This document shows, one piece after another, positions 26,069 to 35,571 of a stretch of 64,000 bases of DNA. The position numbers and the translations under genes were made by a program. The notes below the pieces were generated by a model that searched no databases, was not told the DNA's origin, and saw only the letters and a list, made by a program, of their open reading frames with translations. The stretch lies in assembly GCA_964345975.1 (NCBI GenBank), contig CAYFSS010000009.1:3037-67036 (forward strand), read 5' to 3'. Each line of letters starts with the position of its first letter. Position 1 is the stretch's first letter. Origin of the DNA: CAYFSS01 sp964345975 (GTDB taxonomy: Bacteria > Bacillota > Clostridia > Saccharofermentanales > Fastidiosipilaceae).

Positions 26069-26623
26069 ATGCAAGATGTCTTTATAGAACACATGATCCG
26101 CCAGAAGAAAGATGGACGAGACTATGCAAAGATGGTAGGCGTCGTCCTCCTTTATTTTGCGTTGATCTATCTCGCTCTTGTCTTTATTCAATTTGTCGCC
26201 TTCTTATTTCCACTCATCATTATCGGTGGAATTTACGGAGTATATTGGTTGATATCGAGCCTCAATCGCGAGTTTGAATATATTGTGACGAATGGTGCAA
26301 TTGATATAGACGTAATCATTGCAAAACGTCGTCGTAAGCGCGTCTTTGCCGGCGATGCGCGAAATTTTGAGATCTGTGCTCCGGTTAATTCACAAGAATA
26401 CAAAGATTTTCAACGCACCAATGAGAAGGACCGCTCCGTTAAAATGATTGATTCAAGTTCACGCGTGAATCCGGAGGACGTCTGGTTCCTGGTCGGTAAG
26501 TCCAGTTTGGATGATAAGCGCTATCTTGTACTCTTCGAACCCAATAAGAGAATTATGGATAACCTCCATCGCTTTAATCCACGCAATATTCGCTACAATG
26601 CTCATTTGGGTCAACTAAGTTAA
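26069..26623 (+). CDS. Small membrane protein resembling DUF6106
   Basis: 184 residues. Two adjacent transmembrane helices (about 22-45 and 48-65) are followed by a cytosolic domain with FEYIVTNGAIDIDVIIAKRR, a pattern I associate with the clostridial DUF6106 family, and LVGKSSLDDKRYLVLFEPN. A strong AGGAGG lies upstream. Flanked by the groEL terminator and the ABC operon 58 bases downstream, so it could be the first gene of that operon. Function unknown; the family name is from memory of its pattern. Confidence 0.6.
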   Translation: MQDVFIEHMIRQKKDGRDYAKMVGVVLLYFALIYLALVFIQFVAFLFPLIIIGGIYGVYWLISSLNREFEYIVTNGAIDIDVIIAKRRRKRVFAGDARNFEICAPVNSQEYKDFQRTNEKDRSVKMIDSSSRVNPEDVWFLVGKSSLDDKRYLVLFEPNKRIMDNLHRFNPRNIRYNAHLGQLS

Positions 26624-26681
26624 CCCTTGTTTGTAGCTTAAAGTTTTATTCCAATATTGTCCTTAAGAAACAGAGGAGAAG

Positions 26682-27881
26682 ATGATGATTCAAATTGAAC
26701 ATCTCGTGAAATACTATGGCGATCATAACGCTGTAGATGACGTTAGTTTCCGCGTTCGACCCGGAGAGATCTTAGGTTTTCTCGGGCCTAACGGAGCCGG
26801 TAAGAGCACGACCATGAATATTTTAACCGGCTATCTTTCGGCGACCTCCGGAACGGTTAGAGTTGATGGGCACGATATTCTTGAAGAGCCTCAGGTCGTG
26901 AAATCTCTCATAGGTTATCTGCCGGAATCACCCCCACTTTACAATGAAATGGTTGTCGACGATTATTTGCGTTTTGTTGCTGCGTTGAAGTCCATCCCTC
27001 GCGGGGATCTAAAGAAAGAAATCGATCGGGTCGTCTCTATTGTCCGGATTCAAGATGTGCGCGATCGCTTGGTCGGCAATCTCTCGAAAGGTTATCGCCA
27101 ACGTGTTGGTCTGGCTCAAGCCTTGCTCGGTAATCCGAAAGTCCTCATTCTCGATGAACCGACCAGCGGACTCGACCCTAAGCAGATCATCGACATTCGC
27201 AATTTGATCCGTGACCTGGGGAAAGAGCATACCGTCATTTTAAGTTCACATATCCTCTCCGAAATACAGGAGATCTGTAGTCGCGTCTTGATTATCAATC
27301 GAGGGCGTTTGGTCGCTGATGAAGTCATCGGTGACGAACATGTAGATCTACAAAATAGTGAAGAAATCTCGATCACGATCGAAGGCCCTGCCCGTGAAGT
27401 AGAAAACAGGTTGCGTCAGGTGCCGGGGGTGCGTGATGTCCGCAAAACGTATCATGACAATTCGGTCTTTGTAGGCGATCTTGTCTTTGATGCCGGTCGC
27501 GACGCACGTCGAGATGTCTTCTTTGAGCTCTCCAGAAATCGTTGGCCGATTCTCAATCTCAAGCCCATGGGTCGAGGTCTGGAAGATATCTTCTTGCGCG
27601 TCACAGCTTCGGATTATGTACCTCCTGTTGTTGAAAGGGATGGCGGAGAGGCTTTGGATGGTGAAGAGCTTGAGACATCAGACGAAATTCACTCAATGAA
27701 TGAATCTAATGTTCACGATGAACCCGTTATCGAAGAAATAGCCGTTACGGAAGAGAATGTCATCACGACCAACGAACGTAACGTTATCGATGATCAGCTT
27801 GCTAAAACGGACTTTATTGAAGCAACAGACGAACATTCCATTGAGACGACGACTGAAGACAAGAACGGAGGTCAAGCATGA
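26682..27881 (+). CDS. ABC exporter ATPase, Gld type, with acidic C-terminal extension
   Basis: ATP-binding subunit of an ABC-2 exporter. Walker A GPNGAGKST, signature LSKGYRQRVGLAQALLG, Walker B VLILDEPTSGLDP and H-loop SSHIL are intact. Residues 1-305 match the GldA/CcmA-type ATPase; residues about 310-399 are an acidic, Glu/Thr/Asn-rich extension without recognisable domain. AGAGGAG lies before the ATG. Its stop overlaps the permease start (ATGA). Substrate unknown; homologues with GldF and GldG partners act in gliding motility in Bacteroidota, but no such role can be claimed here. Confidence 0.9.
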   Translation: MMIQIEHLVKYYGDHNAVDDVSFRVRPGEILGFLGPNGAGKSTTMNILTGYLSATSGTVRVDGHDILEEPQVVKSLIGYLPESPPLYNEMVVDDYLRFVAALKSIPRGDLKKEIDRVVSIVRIQDVRDRLVGNLSKGYRQRVGLAQALLGNPKVLILDEPTSGLDPKQIIDIRNLIRDLGKEHTVILSSHILSEIQEICSRVLIINRGRLVADEVIGDEHVDLQNSEEISITIEGPAREVENRLRQVPGVRDVRKTYHDNSVFVGDLVFDAGRDARRDVFFELSRNRWPILNLKPMGRGLEDIFLRVTASDYVPPVVERDGGEALDGEELETSDEIHSMNESNVHDEPVIEEIAVTEENVITTNERNVIDDQLAKTDFIEATDEHSIETTTEDKNGGQA

Positions 27882-28669
27882 ATCGCATCCTTGCTATCGC
27901 TAAGCGCGAACTCAATTCATATCTCAAGACACCGGTAGGGTGGATATTACTTGCGATCTTTGCCCTCTTAAGCGGACTTATTTTCTCCCTTCAAGTCCAG
28001 CAACGTTATGTCATGATTGCCGCTGAACTGCAGTTCATTCTTTCGCTCTTCTTTGTGCTAATCCCTATTATCACGATGCGTAGTTTTGCTGAGGAACGCA
28101 AAGAGGGGACCGATGTCCTGCTCATGACCTCTCCTGCAACGGTCATGGAAATCGTTATCGGGAAGTATCTAGCGTGTGTCACGCTCTTTTTGATCATGAC
28201 CTCCATAACCTTGATCCATGTCTTTATTACATTACTCTTCAACGGCGTTGTGGATATGCAGACCCTGGGGACCTACGTTGCCTTCATTTTTACCGGTCTA
28301 GCGTACATAGCCATCGGTATTTTCTGCTCAGCCATTACTGAGAGCCAGGTTACTGCTGCAATTGTTTCCGCAGTCATCTTCGTCAGTTTTCAGCTCCTCA
28401 GTGCTATTGCCGGTATTGCAGGGAATTTGCTCTACAGTGCAATCAATCGGATCGATCAAGCCTTTGACCTGATTAGTCCTCAAACCGAACAATCGATCGG
28501 TCAAGGACTTACCAATGCCATCCTCTGGCTCAATCCCTCGACTCGCCTGCAAAATTTCAGCCGCGGTATCTTCGAACTTGCTCCACTCATCTTCCTCATC
28601 TCGTACGTCATATTCTTCTTGTACTTGACGTCACAAGTCATTGAGAAGCGTCGTTGGAGTCAGGGTTAA
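27878..28669 (+). CDS. ABC-2 type permease (GldF-like)
   Basis: 263 residues with six predicted membrane helices. The N terminus (AIAKRELNSYLKTPVGWILL) and RSFAEERKEGTDVLLMTSP after the second helix are typical of GldF/ABC-2 permeases. Starts at ATG in a 4-base overlap with the ATPase and is followed 12 bases later by the GldG-like gene, forming one exporter unit. Confidence 0.88.
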   Translation: MNRILAIAKRELNSYLKTPVGWILLAIFALLSGLIFSLQVQQRYVMIAAELQFILSLFFVLIPIITMRSFAEERKEGTDVLLMTSPATVMEIVIGKYLACVTLFLIMTSITLIHVFITLLFNGVVDMQTLGTYVAFIFTGLAYIAIGIFCSAITESQVTAAIVSAVIFVSFQLLSAIAGIAGNLLYSAINRIDQAFDLISPQTEQSIGQGLTNAILWLNPSTRLQNFSRGIFELAPLIFLISYVIFFLYLTSQVIEKRRWSQG

Positions 28670-28681
28670 AGGAGGTCCACA

Positions 28682-30184
28682 ATGCAAAATTTCAAACATT
28701 CTAAAGATCATAAAAAGGTTGACAAACGCAATCGTCAACTCAAGCGCAGCTCCATCATTTCGGTAGCTTTGCTCCTCGTTATTCTCATTGTCTTAAACCT
28801 CATTTTCACCCGTTTCCTGGGTCCTCATACCAGATTCGATTGGACTGCCAACCAGGCCATGACGCTGAGTGATGTTAGCCGTGAACTGGTCAATGAATTG
28901 GAAAGTCCGGCACGCATCGTCGTGCTAATGGAAGAGTCTGCGTTCCCCGGGGCACAGTATGCACAAGTTGACTTCGTCGAAGGCCTTATCAAGGAATACG
29001 ATGAGGTCGCAGGAGACGCGATTGAGGTCGATTTCATTGACCCGGAGCTGACCCCTTCAATCATTGAAACCTTGGATCCTCAAGGCCAACACGAAGGTCA
29101 AGTCGTACGGGGTCGAATAGCCATTCACGGGACCGAGACCGGTAAACTCAAGATTCTCAGTGCTCGTGATTTTGTAAATACACAGATGAATCAGCAGTAC
29201 CAACAGGTCATCACGGGCTACTCGGCTGAAGCTGCGATCAGTGGGGCAATCAATTACGTCAGTTCCTTGGAAACACCTATTGTTTACCTCAGTCAAGGCC
29301 ATGGGGAAGGGACGCTTGAAAAAGGTTATTCTTTCCTCAATGAGCTCATGCTCAATAACAATTTTACCGTTGAGCAGCTTGATTCCTTATCGCTGACAGA
29401 AATCCCTGAAGATGCTCGCTTTATCTTCATGATCAACCCTCAACAGGATCTCACGGAAGATGAGGCAGCCGTCTATATTAATTACGTAAAGAGCGGTGGT
29501 AATCTCCTGGTCCTGAGTGAATATGGACAAAGAGATTTGCCTAATCTCAACAGTGTGTTGTTTGAGTTTAATTTGAAACTCACCAATGATCGCGTTGTTG
29601 AGAGTGATCCGGGACGCCAAATGGGTGAGGACCAATACAACTTCTTAGCGGAAACTCCGAATAGCTCACTCGGTCAATTCGGTGATCAAGCTTGGAGCAT
29701 TGTCGGCAGTTCACGTGCTGTTGAAGATGCTGGTAATGCAAAGGAGTGGATTGAAACCGAAGCGATCCTCACGACCGGTGAACAAGGTGCTGTTGAATTT
29801 GGTGGGGAAACAGATGATCTTTCAAGTAGTGGTCGTCAAGTCTTAGGTATGTTGTCTGAAAACCGCGGTTTTGTGGATGGCACGACCGTCACTTCAACCT
29901 CGAAGGCTATTGTCCTTGGTTCATCGATGGCATTCCACGACGGAATCTTCTCGACCTTCCTACGTCAGTCAGCCAATTATCCTTTAGCGGTAAGTACTTT
30001 CAATTACCTGGGTGAAGTTGATTCGGACCGTCTTGTCATCCGTCCTACCCCGGTTGTTTCCTATGCTCTTGGCACCCAATTTCAAGGTTCACTCAATATC
30101 GCAAGTCTATTCTCATGGTTGATCTTACCTTTACTGTTCGTGATCATAGCTATCGTGGTCTATCGCCGTAGGAAGAATCTGTAG
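28682..30184 (+). CDS. GldG-like extracytoplasmic component of ABC exporter
   Basis: 500 residues. One N-terminal helix (about 24-42), a large external domain and one C-terminal helix (about 474-495) followed by a short basic end (YRRRKNL). The external part includes PIVYLSQGHGE and a block ending VKSGGNLLVLSEYG, typical of the GldG/IFT52-like domain of ABC auxiliary proteins. AGGAGG lies just upstream of the ATG. Works with the two preceding genes by position; ligand unknown. Confidence 0.82.
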   Translation: MQNFKHSKDHKKVDKRNRQLKRSSIISVALLLVILIVLNLIFTRFLGPHTRFDWTANQAMTLSDVSRELVNELESPARIVVLMEESAFPGAQYAQVDFVEGLIKEYDEVAGDAIEVDFIDPELTPSIIETLDPQGQHEGQVVRGRIAIHGTETGKLKILSARDFVNTQMNQQYQQVITGYSAEAAISGAINYVSSLETPIVYLSQGHGEGTLEKGYSFLNELMLNNNFTVEQLDSLSLTEIPEDARFIFMINPQQDLTEDEAAVYINYVKSGGNLLVLSEYGQRDLPNLNSVLFEFNLKLTNDRVVESDPGRQMGEDQYNFLAETPNSSLGQFGDQAWSIVGSSRAVEDAGNAKEWIETEAILTTGEQGAVEFGGETDDLSSSGRQVLGMLSENRGFVDGTTVTSTSKAIVLGSSMAFHDGIFSTFLRQSANYPLAVSTFNYLGEVDSDRLVIRPTPVVSYALGTQFQGSLNIASLFSWLILPLLFVIIAIVVYRRRKNL

Positions 30185-30194
30185 GAGGTGACTT

Positions 30195-31910
30195 GTGCTT
30201 AAAAAACAACGTAACCTCATCATTCTTCTTGTCATAGCTGTGGGGCTCTTTGCTATGTACTTCATCTTCGATCAACAAGAGAAGCAACGCTTGGCAGAGG
30301 AAACAACCCCTACAACATCAGAGTTAAAAACCCTCGAAGCCTTGGTTGACTTTCAGAGGACGGATCTCAAGTCCATCACGATTGAAAATGACGACAGCAA
30401 GCTGGTCTTTGAAACAGAGCTCATGCCTATCGAAGAATCCGAAGCGACCGAGACGGAAGCACAAGATGTCAACGATGAGGAGCAAACAACTGAGGCTGAA
30501 GAGGAGGGTGGTGAACCTTCCGAATCCGAGACGCAAGCACCTCCGCAACCACGTGTTTGGGTTCTAGCTGAACCTAAGATCGAACGTGGTCCTACAGAGA
30601 AATCTATTCAAGATGTCGCCGGCAGTCTGGAACGCCTTTTTGTCAGTCGTGAACTCACAGAAATAGCAGAACTAAGCGATTATGGGCTTGATGAGCCCCA
30701 AGCTGAGGTCAGCTACGAAACGGATGATGGCGATGAAGTCACCGTTCTCTTAGGGGATGAACTCCAAGGTGGCAATAAATACTATGCCAAGCGCGCCGAC
30801 CAGGATCGTGTTGTCATCATTGGGACTGCCGCCAAGGCTATGCTAAGTCGTCCCACAGACCTCATTCCCTTGGAAGTTATGCCGGGTACAGGTGGACAAT
30901 TCAGGACCTTTGAGGTCAAGCGGGAACAAGATGATTTCACCTTCGCGGGTGAACTGGAAATCATCCCTACGGTGTCAGGAGAACAAAGAGAACTCGCAGA
31001 AGAGATCCTTGACGCTACAGATGCCAAACTAAATGAACAAGAACGTGGCTTGTTGCAATGGACTCTCACCGAGCCTAAGGTCTGGCCGGCCGACGATACC
31101 AAGCTCATCACGTTCATGAACGAGATCGGTGCAATCAAAGCTACCGAGTGGCTGGAAATTGCTCCGGACGAAGAGACCATGAAAGACTATGGGCTCGATG
31201 AACCTCGTATGGCGTTCTCGTATATGGTAACGGATGATCAAAAAGGCGAGTTGCTCCTTGGAAAATCACGGGGTGACGGTCAGCACATCGCCTACAGTTC
31301 GGTTCAAGATGCCATTTTCACCTATGCCTCAGGTAGTCTGCCTTCGCAGGGTATGAGAGCAACCGACTTTATCAATACGTTTTCCTACATCGAAAACATC
31401 AATCAGGTCGGCGAGATTAAATTGACGGTCGATGGCGAAGAATACGAGTTCGAAGTCTTCAATCCAACTCAGGAAGAGAAGGAAGAAGACGATAGCTTAG
31501 AACCGAAGTATCTCCTCAATGGTGAAAATGCGAACATCATGAATGAGAAAGATCGCGGGTACTTTAACAGTTTCTACCAAAGCGTCATCAGTGTTATGAT
31601 TCGCGGTTTCGATCTCGAAGCCGATCCGGAACTTGATTCCTCGACGAGCATTGTCTTTGTCAACCGCCACACCGATGACGAAGAATCTGTCGAATTGGTC
31701 GAACGTGATGAGAGGACCTTCTATATCTTCCGTAACGGCGAATACACGGGTTTCTATACCTCGAAAGATGAAGTCTACGGATCCGGTCCTCAAGATGATG
31801 AAGCTATTATGCCAAGTCTCACGCTCTTGCAAGAAGCTATGGCAGGAGCGGAAAACGGCGTTTTTGTCCGTCCTACGGAAGCAGATCCGGAAGCAACGGA
31901 GGCCCCTTAA
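30195..31910 (+). CDS. DUF4340-type membrane-anchored protein
   Basis: 571 residues, GTG start with AGGAGGTGA upstream. N-terminal anchor helix (about 8-26), an acidic linker rich in E/T/Q (residues 75-118), then two copies of a DUF4340-like unit, each carrying YGLDEP (near residues 164 and 335) followed by a GLLLGKS/VLLGDE strand. DUF4340 genes usually follow GldG-like genes, which supports membership in the exporter operon. No enzymatic motif is visible. The next ORF begins immediately at the stop. Confidence 0.8.
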   Translation: MLKKQRNLIILLVIAVGLFAMYFIFDQQEKQRLAEETTPTTSELKTLEALVDFQRTDLKSITIENDDSKLVFETELMPIEESEATETEAQDVNDEEQTTEAEEEGGEPSESETQAPPQPRVWVLAEPKIERGPTEKSIQDVAGSLERLFVSRELTEIAELSDYGLDEPQAEVSYETDDGDEVTVLLGDELQGGNKYYAKRADQDRVVIIGTAAKAMLSRPTDLIPLEVMPGTGGQFRTFEVKREQDDFTFAGELEIIPTVSGEQRELAEEILDATDAKLNEQERGLLQWTLTEPKVWPADDTKLITFMNEIGAIKATEWLEIAPDEETMKDYGLDEPRMAFSYMVTDDQKGELLLGKSRGDGQHIAYSSVQDAIFTYASGSLPSQGMRATDFINTFSYIENINQVGEIKLTVDGEEYEFEVFNPTQEEKEEDDSLEPKYLLNGENANIMNEKDRGYFNSFYQSVISVMIRGFDLEADPELDSSTSIVFVNRHTDDEESVELVERDERTFYIFRNGEYTGFYTSKDEVYGSGPQDDEAIMPSLTLLQEAMAGAENGVFVRPTEADPEATEAP

Positions 31911-33071
31911 ATGCCACAACGTAGAGCCGTGGAGGCACAAGCTGCTCTGCGACAGCGCCGTAAAGTCCTGCTTATTTTTGCTTCGATCCTCCTCGTCCTC
32001 CTGGCTGTGCTGCTCATCTGGTTGAGTCAAACGGGTCAAGAACCTTTTGGTGGCCAGGATAATAGGAGTGCGGTCGATAATCCTGTCGATGGATTCCTAC
32101 TCGATAAGATCGATGCAAGCAGCTTGACGCCTTTTGGCGATGCCTACGTTTTGAGGCTAAATCCCAACCGACTGTCCGTCATCAATCTGGAAGGTGCGGA
32201 AGAGTATAGTTTCACCATCCGATCCGAGTCACCACAGGTAGCGACTGCCGGAGATTATGCCTTAGTCTTTGAGCGAGACGGCTATGATTATTACCTTGCA
32301 AAACCACAAGGTGTCATCTATGAAGGGAAGACCCAGGACCCTATTGTTGAAGGACAGGTCAGTTTAGACGGTCAAGTCGCGCTGATCTTGGACTCCCCGG
32401 AAACACGTGGTGTCCTGAGGCTTATGGATACGGACGGTCGCCATCTCTTAGATTACAGACTTCGAGATCGGCTGCGGTCGGGGCAACTCATCAGAGCAAA
32501 CTTTGCCCAAGATGAACCCATTGTCGATCTAGCGCTGCTCAATACCGATGGTTCCTCACCTCGGCCGCTGATTCACCGCTTTGATATCGAGACAGCCAAG
32601 TTAAACGAGATCTATCAGATTGATGCCAATGAAGTCCTCCCGATCATCGCGCAAGGCGTTGGGGGGGATCTCTTAGCCATCGGTCCTCAATCGGTCTATC
32701 GCCTCGAAGGTGACAGCATCGTTCCTTGGCTCAAGGCGGCGCGTATCCAAGCTGCTCTACCCTGTCAAAACGGAGCTGCCATGATTGCTTCCGAATCTTT
32801 TGACGGGGTCACGAGGCTTTATTATCTCAAGTTCTCGGACAGCTCTACGCAACTTAATGAACTGCCTTCTGTTGTTGTCGGCGATGCCCCTCAACTGTTT
32901 GTCACACGAAATAACTATGTTGCGGTAGCAGAAGGCTCTGTCCTGCACGTCGTCAATGTCAACACGATGGCGACGGAACGCGTCGATCTGGGTTCGAACA
33001 TTGTTCAAATATCGCTGGATGATCGTGGTCGCGTCCTCGTGGTGACGCAAGACCGAGTCATGCGCGTCTAG
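31911..33071 (+). CDS. Membrane-anchored beta-propeller-like protein (DUF5711-like)
   Basis: 386 residues. Basic N terminus (MPQRRAVEAQAALRQRRK), one helix (about 19-38), then an external region of repeated short strands with hydrophobic pairs such as VATAGDYALVFERDGYDYYL and VSLDGQVALIL, suggesting a propeller. The pattern resembles clostridial DUF5711 proteins; this is recognition by pattern only. Starts directly after the DUF4340 stop, so probably in the same operon. Confidence 0.55.
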   Translation: MPQRRAVEAQAALRQRRKVLLIFASILLVLLAVLLIWLSQTGQEPFGGQDNRSAVDNPVDGFLLDKIDASSLTPFGDAYVLRLNPNRLSVINLEGAEEYSFTIRSESPQVATAGDYALVFERDGYDYYLAKPQGVIYEGKTQDPIVEGQVSLDGQVALILDSPETRGVLRLMDTDGRHLLDYRLRDRLRSGQLIRANFAQDEPIVDLALLNTDGSSPRPLIHRFDIETAKLNEIYQIDANEVLPIIAQGVGGDLLAIGPQSVYRLEGDSIVPWLKAARIQAALPCQNGAAMIASESFDGVTRLYYLKFSDSSTQLNELPSVVVGDAPQLFVTRNNYVAVAEGSVLHVVNVNTMATERVDLGSNIVQISLDDRGRVLVVTQDRVMRV

Positions 33072-33080
33072 AGATCTATC

Positions 33081-34352
33081 ATGACGTACGATGTGTTAAT
33101 CCTCGGGGCAGGTCCGGCGGGGATCATGACCGCTCTTTCATTTCTCAATAAAAAGCCCGACCGTTCTGTCCTTCTTCTGGAAAGTGGCGACGCCATCGGA
33201 GGAAAAATCCCTGCCAGTGGAAATGGTCGCTGTAACTTTACAAATCGTGACGTAGCGCCTTCTGACTATCTCACGTCAAGTTCCCCGGAAACGATACTCC
33301 GTGTCTTGGCCGATCAACCGGTCGTAAAGACTTTGGACTTCTTTGCTTCCCTGGGACTGGTTTGGCGAGAAGAAGAAGGACGGTTATATCCGGCCTCGTT
33401 TGAAGCAAAAACGCTGCTGAATCTCTTGGAGCTGAGACTTGATGAAGTAGGAGCTAAGGTTGTCAGAAATGTAAGACCAAGCACTATTTATCATCGTGAC
33501 TCTTTATGGCATTACGGGCCTTATCAAGCGAAGCATTTCGTTTTAGCGTGCGGTTCTCCGGCCGGTAAGCCCGCAAAAAACTATCAAAAGCCTTCTTTCC
33601 CTGAGCTGGATTGGATCGCTTGGAGCCCCGCTCTTGTCCCGATCGAATGCAAAGATTTCTTTAAGCGGTTGAGTGGCACCAGGATTCCTGCCCATTTGAC
33701 AGCTTATGGACAACAAGGCTGTACGTACAGCCAAGGCACGGTGTTGTTCACTAACTATGGCTTGTCCGGTATTGCTTCATTGGATTTAGCTTCCACTTTG
33801 CTTGACCTACAAGCAATCCATGATTCATCCGGCAACAAGAAGTTAAGATCAACGCAGTTTCTTGCTGAGAAAATATACGGTGCAGCAAGCAAGAATTCCC
33901 CGTACCTGATTTGTTTGAATTTCTTTCCTGAATGGTCAGACGATATGTGGAACCTTCAGATAAGCAAACGTATTCGTCATTCGAACGTCGATCTGAGAGG
34001 CTTGCTCCCGATGAAACTACAATTCCTGATCGAAGATCTTTGGTCAAAGCTCATCAAGCAGGGGGAGAAGCCCGAACAGCTCTTCCGTGGATTGCTGGGG
34101 GCTTTTCCGTTCCTCTATCGCTCTTTACGCTCCTTTGAGTTTGCCCAAGTAGCACGTGGCGGCTTGCGACTGGATGACTGGGAGAGTACATCCTTGGAGC
34201 ATAAGGACTACCCGGGTCTCTATGCTGTGGGTGAGATTCTCGATGTAGTGGGTCATTGTGGCGGTTTTAATTTACAATGGGCTTGGTCAAGTGCACTGCA
34301 GGTGGGTCAAGCCATCAGTCGCTCACCACGTCTAGAAAGGAAGGCACCATGA
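33081..34352 (+). CDS. YhiN/HI0933 family FAD-dependent oxidoreductase
   Basis: Flavoprotein of unsettled substrate. FAD motif ILGAGPAGIMTALSF at the N terminus, family signature IPASGNGRCNFTNRD near 45, and the C-terminal GGLRLDDWES and DVVGHCGGFNLQWAWSSA blocks. 423 residues, standard for the family. It ends in an ATGA overlap with the next gene. Confidence 0.92.
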   Translation: MTYDVLILGAGPAGIMTALSFLNKKPDRSVLLLESGDAIGGKIPASGNGRCNFTNRDVAPSDYLTSSSPETILRVLADQPVVKTLDFFASLGLVWREEEGRLYPASFEAKTLLNLLELRLDEVGAKVVRNVRPSTIYHRDSLWHYGPYQAKHFVLACGSPAGKPAKNYQKPSFPELDWIAWSPALVPIECKDFFKRLSGTRIPAHLTAYGQQGCTYSQGTVLFTNYGLSGIASLDLASTLLDLQAIHDSSGNKKLRSTQFLAEKIYGAASKNSPYLICLNFFPEWSDDMWNLQISKRIRHSNVDLRGLLPMKLQFLIEDLWSKLIKQGEKPEQLFRGLLGAFPFLYRSLRSFEFAQVARGGLRLDDWESTSLEHKDYPGLYAVGEILDVVGHCGGFNLQWAWSSALQVGQAISRSPRLERKAP

Positions 34353-35485
34353 AGAGCAATCGTCGGCGTCGACGTAATCGCCGCCAGGAACAAGCTCCGA
34401 AACGCCCAAGAATCCTCATGGGCACCTTGGCAACTCTATTGGTATTAATTCTGGGGACCGCTATCATCGCCATCACAGTTCTTATGGGACGGATAGATTT
34501 CATCAAAGGTACGAACCATTGGGATGCGGTAGAGTTACAAGCACTCCAGGATTCTTATGCTCGTGTCTTGGATCAAGAAGCAGGGGATGACAGTGAAGAA
34601 ATTGCTCTGGCTGAGGCTCTGCTTAATAATCAGCTCGCTGTAACACCTGCCGAGTATTATCAATCAGATGATGTTGAGCACATACTCTTGCGTTTCTCGG
34701 ATCCCCAGAATCTAAGGGGTGGCACAAATCGTGATCTCTTTTATTTGATGACCTACATAAAATCTACCGAGCGTATGGCATTGATTTACTTGCCGAATGC
34801 CCTCTACCTCAAAGGTCCCGAAATCTCGGCTGACCATCTCCAAGCTTATGCAAATTATGCGGGCATTGACTACGTGAGACAATCTTTGGAGCATAGTTTT
34901 GCAATCCATATCCCTAAAGTGATGGAATTTGATATCAGCTATCTTCTCCAACCGTTTAGGAATGACAATGAATTAAGCATTGAACTTACTGAACCAGAGG
35001 CGAAAGCCATCAATCTACAGATATCAGATCACTTAGAAAACTTGGAAGTTGTGACTGAGAGTCAGATAACCCCTCTACCTGAAGAAGCGGGGGAGTATTA
35101 TCCGGAACCTGCTCAAGCTCTTGCGTACTGGCGTTTAGGCGAAATAGAAGATGCTCCGAGTCCTTTAGAGCGCAGATCTTATCTCATCGATACGTTGATC
35201 ACGTACTATCTTGATCATGGGTTTACCACAATGAATAAAGGAATCAGCAACGCTGATTCCCTTGCAAGGTCGATGAAAACGGATCTAAACTTCTTTGAAT
35301 TAATTTGGGAGATTCCGAAGATTGACAATCGTTTCGATTCCGAGGTCATCTACTTTGATCTCTTAGAGGAGGATAACTTCGATACATTCAATCATTATGG
35401 GAATGATCTTCTGACGTTTTATCCTCGCGAATTGCAACAACGCTACCATGATTTCCTCGAAGCTAACGGGGCTGAGCCTAATTAG
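34349..35485 (+). CDS. Membrane-anchored protein of unknown function
   Basis: 378 residues from ATG 34349 (AAGGAAGG upstream). An in-frame start at 34277 would lie deep inside the flavoprotein gene and is rejected. Extremely basic N terminus (SNRRRRRNRRQ), one transmembrane helix (about 23-45), then an external domain of no family I recognise, moderately acidic with Leu-rich helices and EYYPEPAQALAYWRLGEIE in the middle. It is coupled to the flavoprotein gene by overlap. Confidence 0.6.
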   Translation: MKSNRRRRRNRRQEQAPKRPRILMGTLATLLVLILGTAIIAITVLMGRIDFIKGTNHWDAVELQALQDSYARVLDQEAGDDSEEIALAEALLNNQLAVTPAEYYQSDDVEHILLRFSDPQNLRGGTNRDLFYLMTYIKSTERMALIYLPNALYLKGPEISADHLQAYANYAGIDYVRQSLEHSFAIHIPKVMEFDISYLLQPFRNDNELSIELTEPEAKAINLQISDHLENLEVVTESQITPLPEEAGEYYPEPAQALAYWRLGEIEDAPSPLERRSYLIDTLITYYLDHGFTTMNKGISNADSLARSMKTDLNFFELIWEIPKIDNRFDSEVIYFDLLEEDNFDTFNHYGNDLLTFYPRELQQRYHDFLEANGAEPN

Positions 35486-35571
35486 CTGAAATCGCAAGAC
35501 ACTTCGCTTATACTGTGGAACGCCATCGTTCTACGATGCTATCTTAGGTTATTACAGAAGGAGAAACACCT

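Noticed and set aside
34277..34348. Upstream start for the anchored protein at 34349
   Set aside because: It lies inside the conserved C terminus of the YhiN flavoprotein; the ATG at 34349 has a proper AAGGAAGG site and stop-start overlap.
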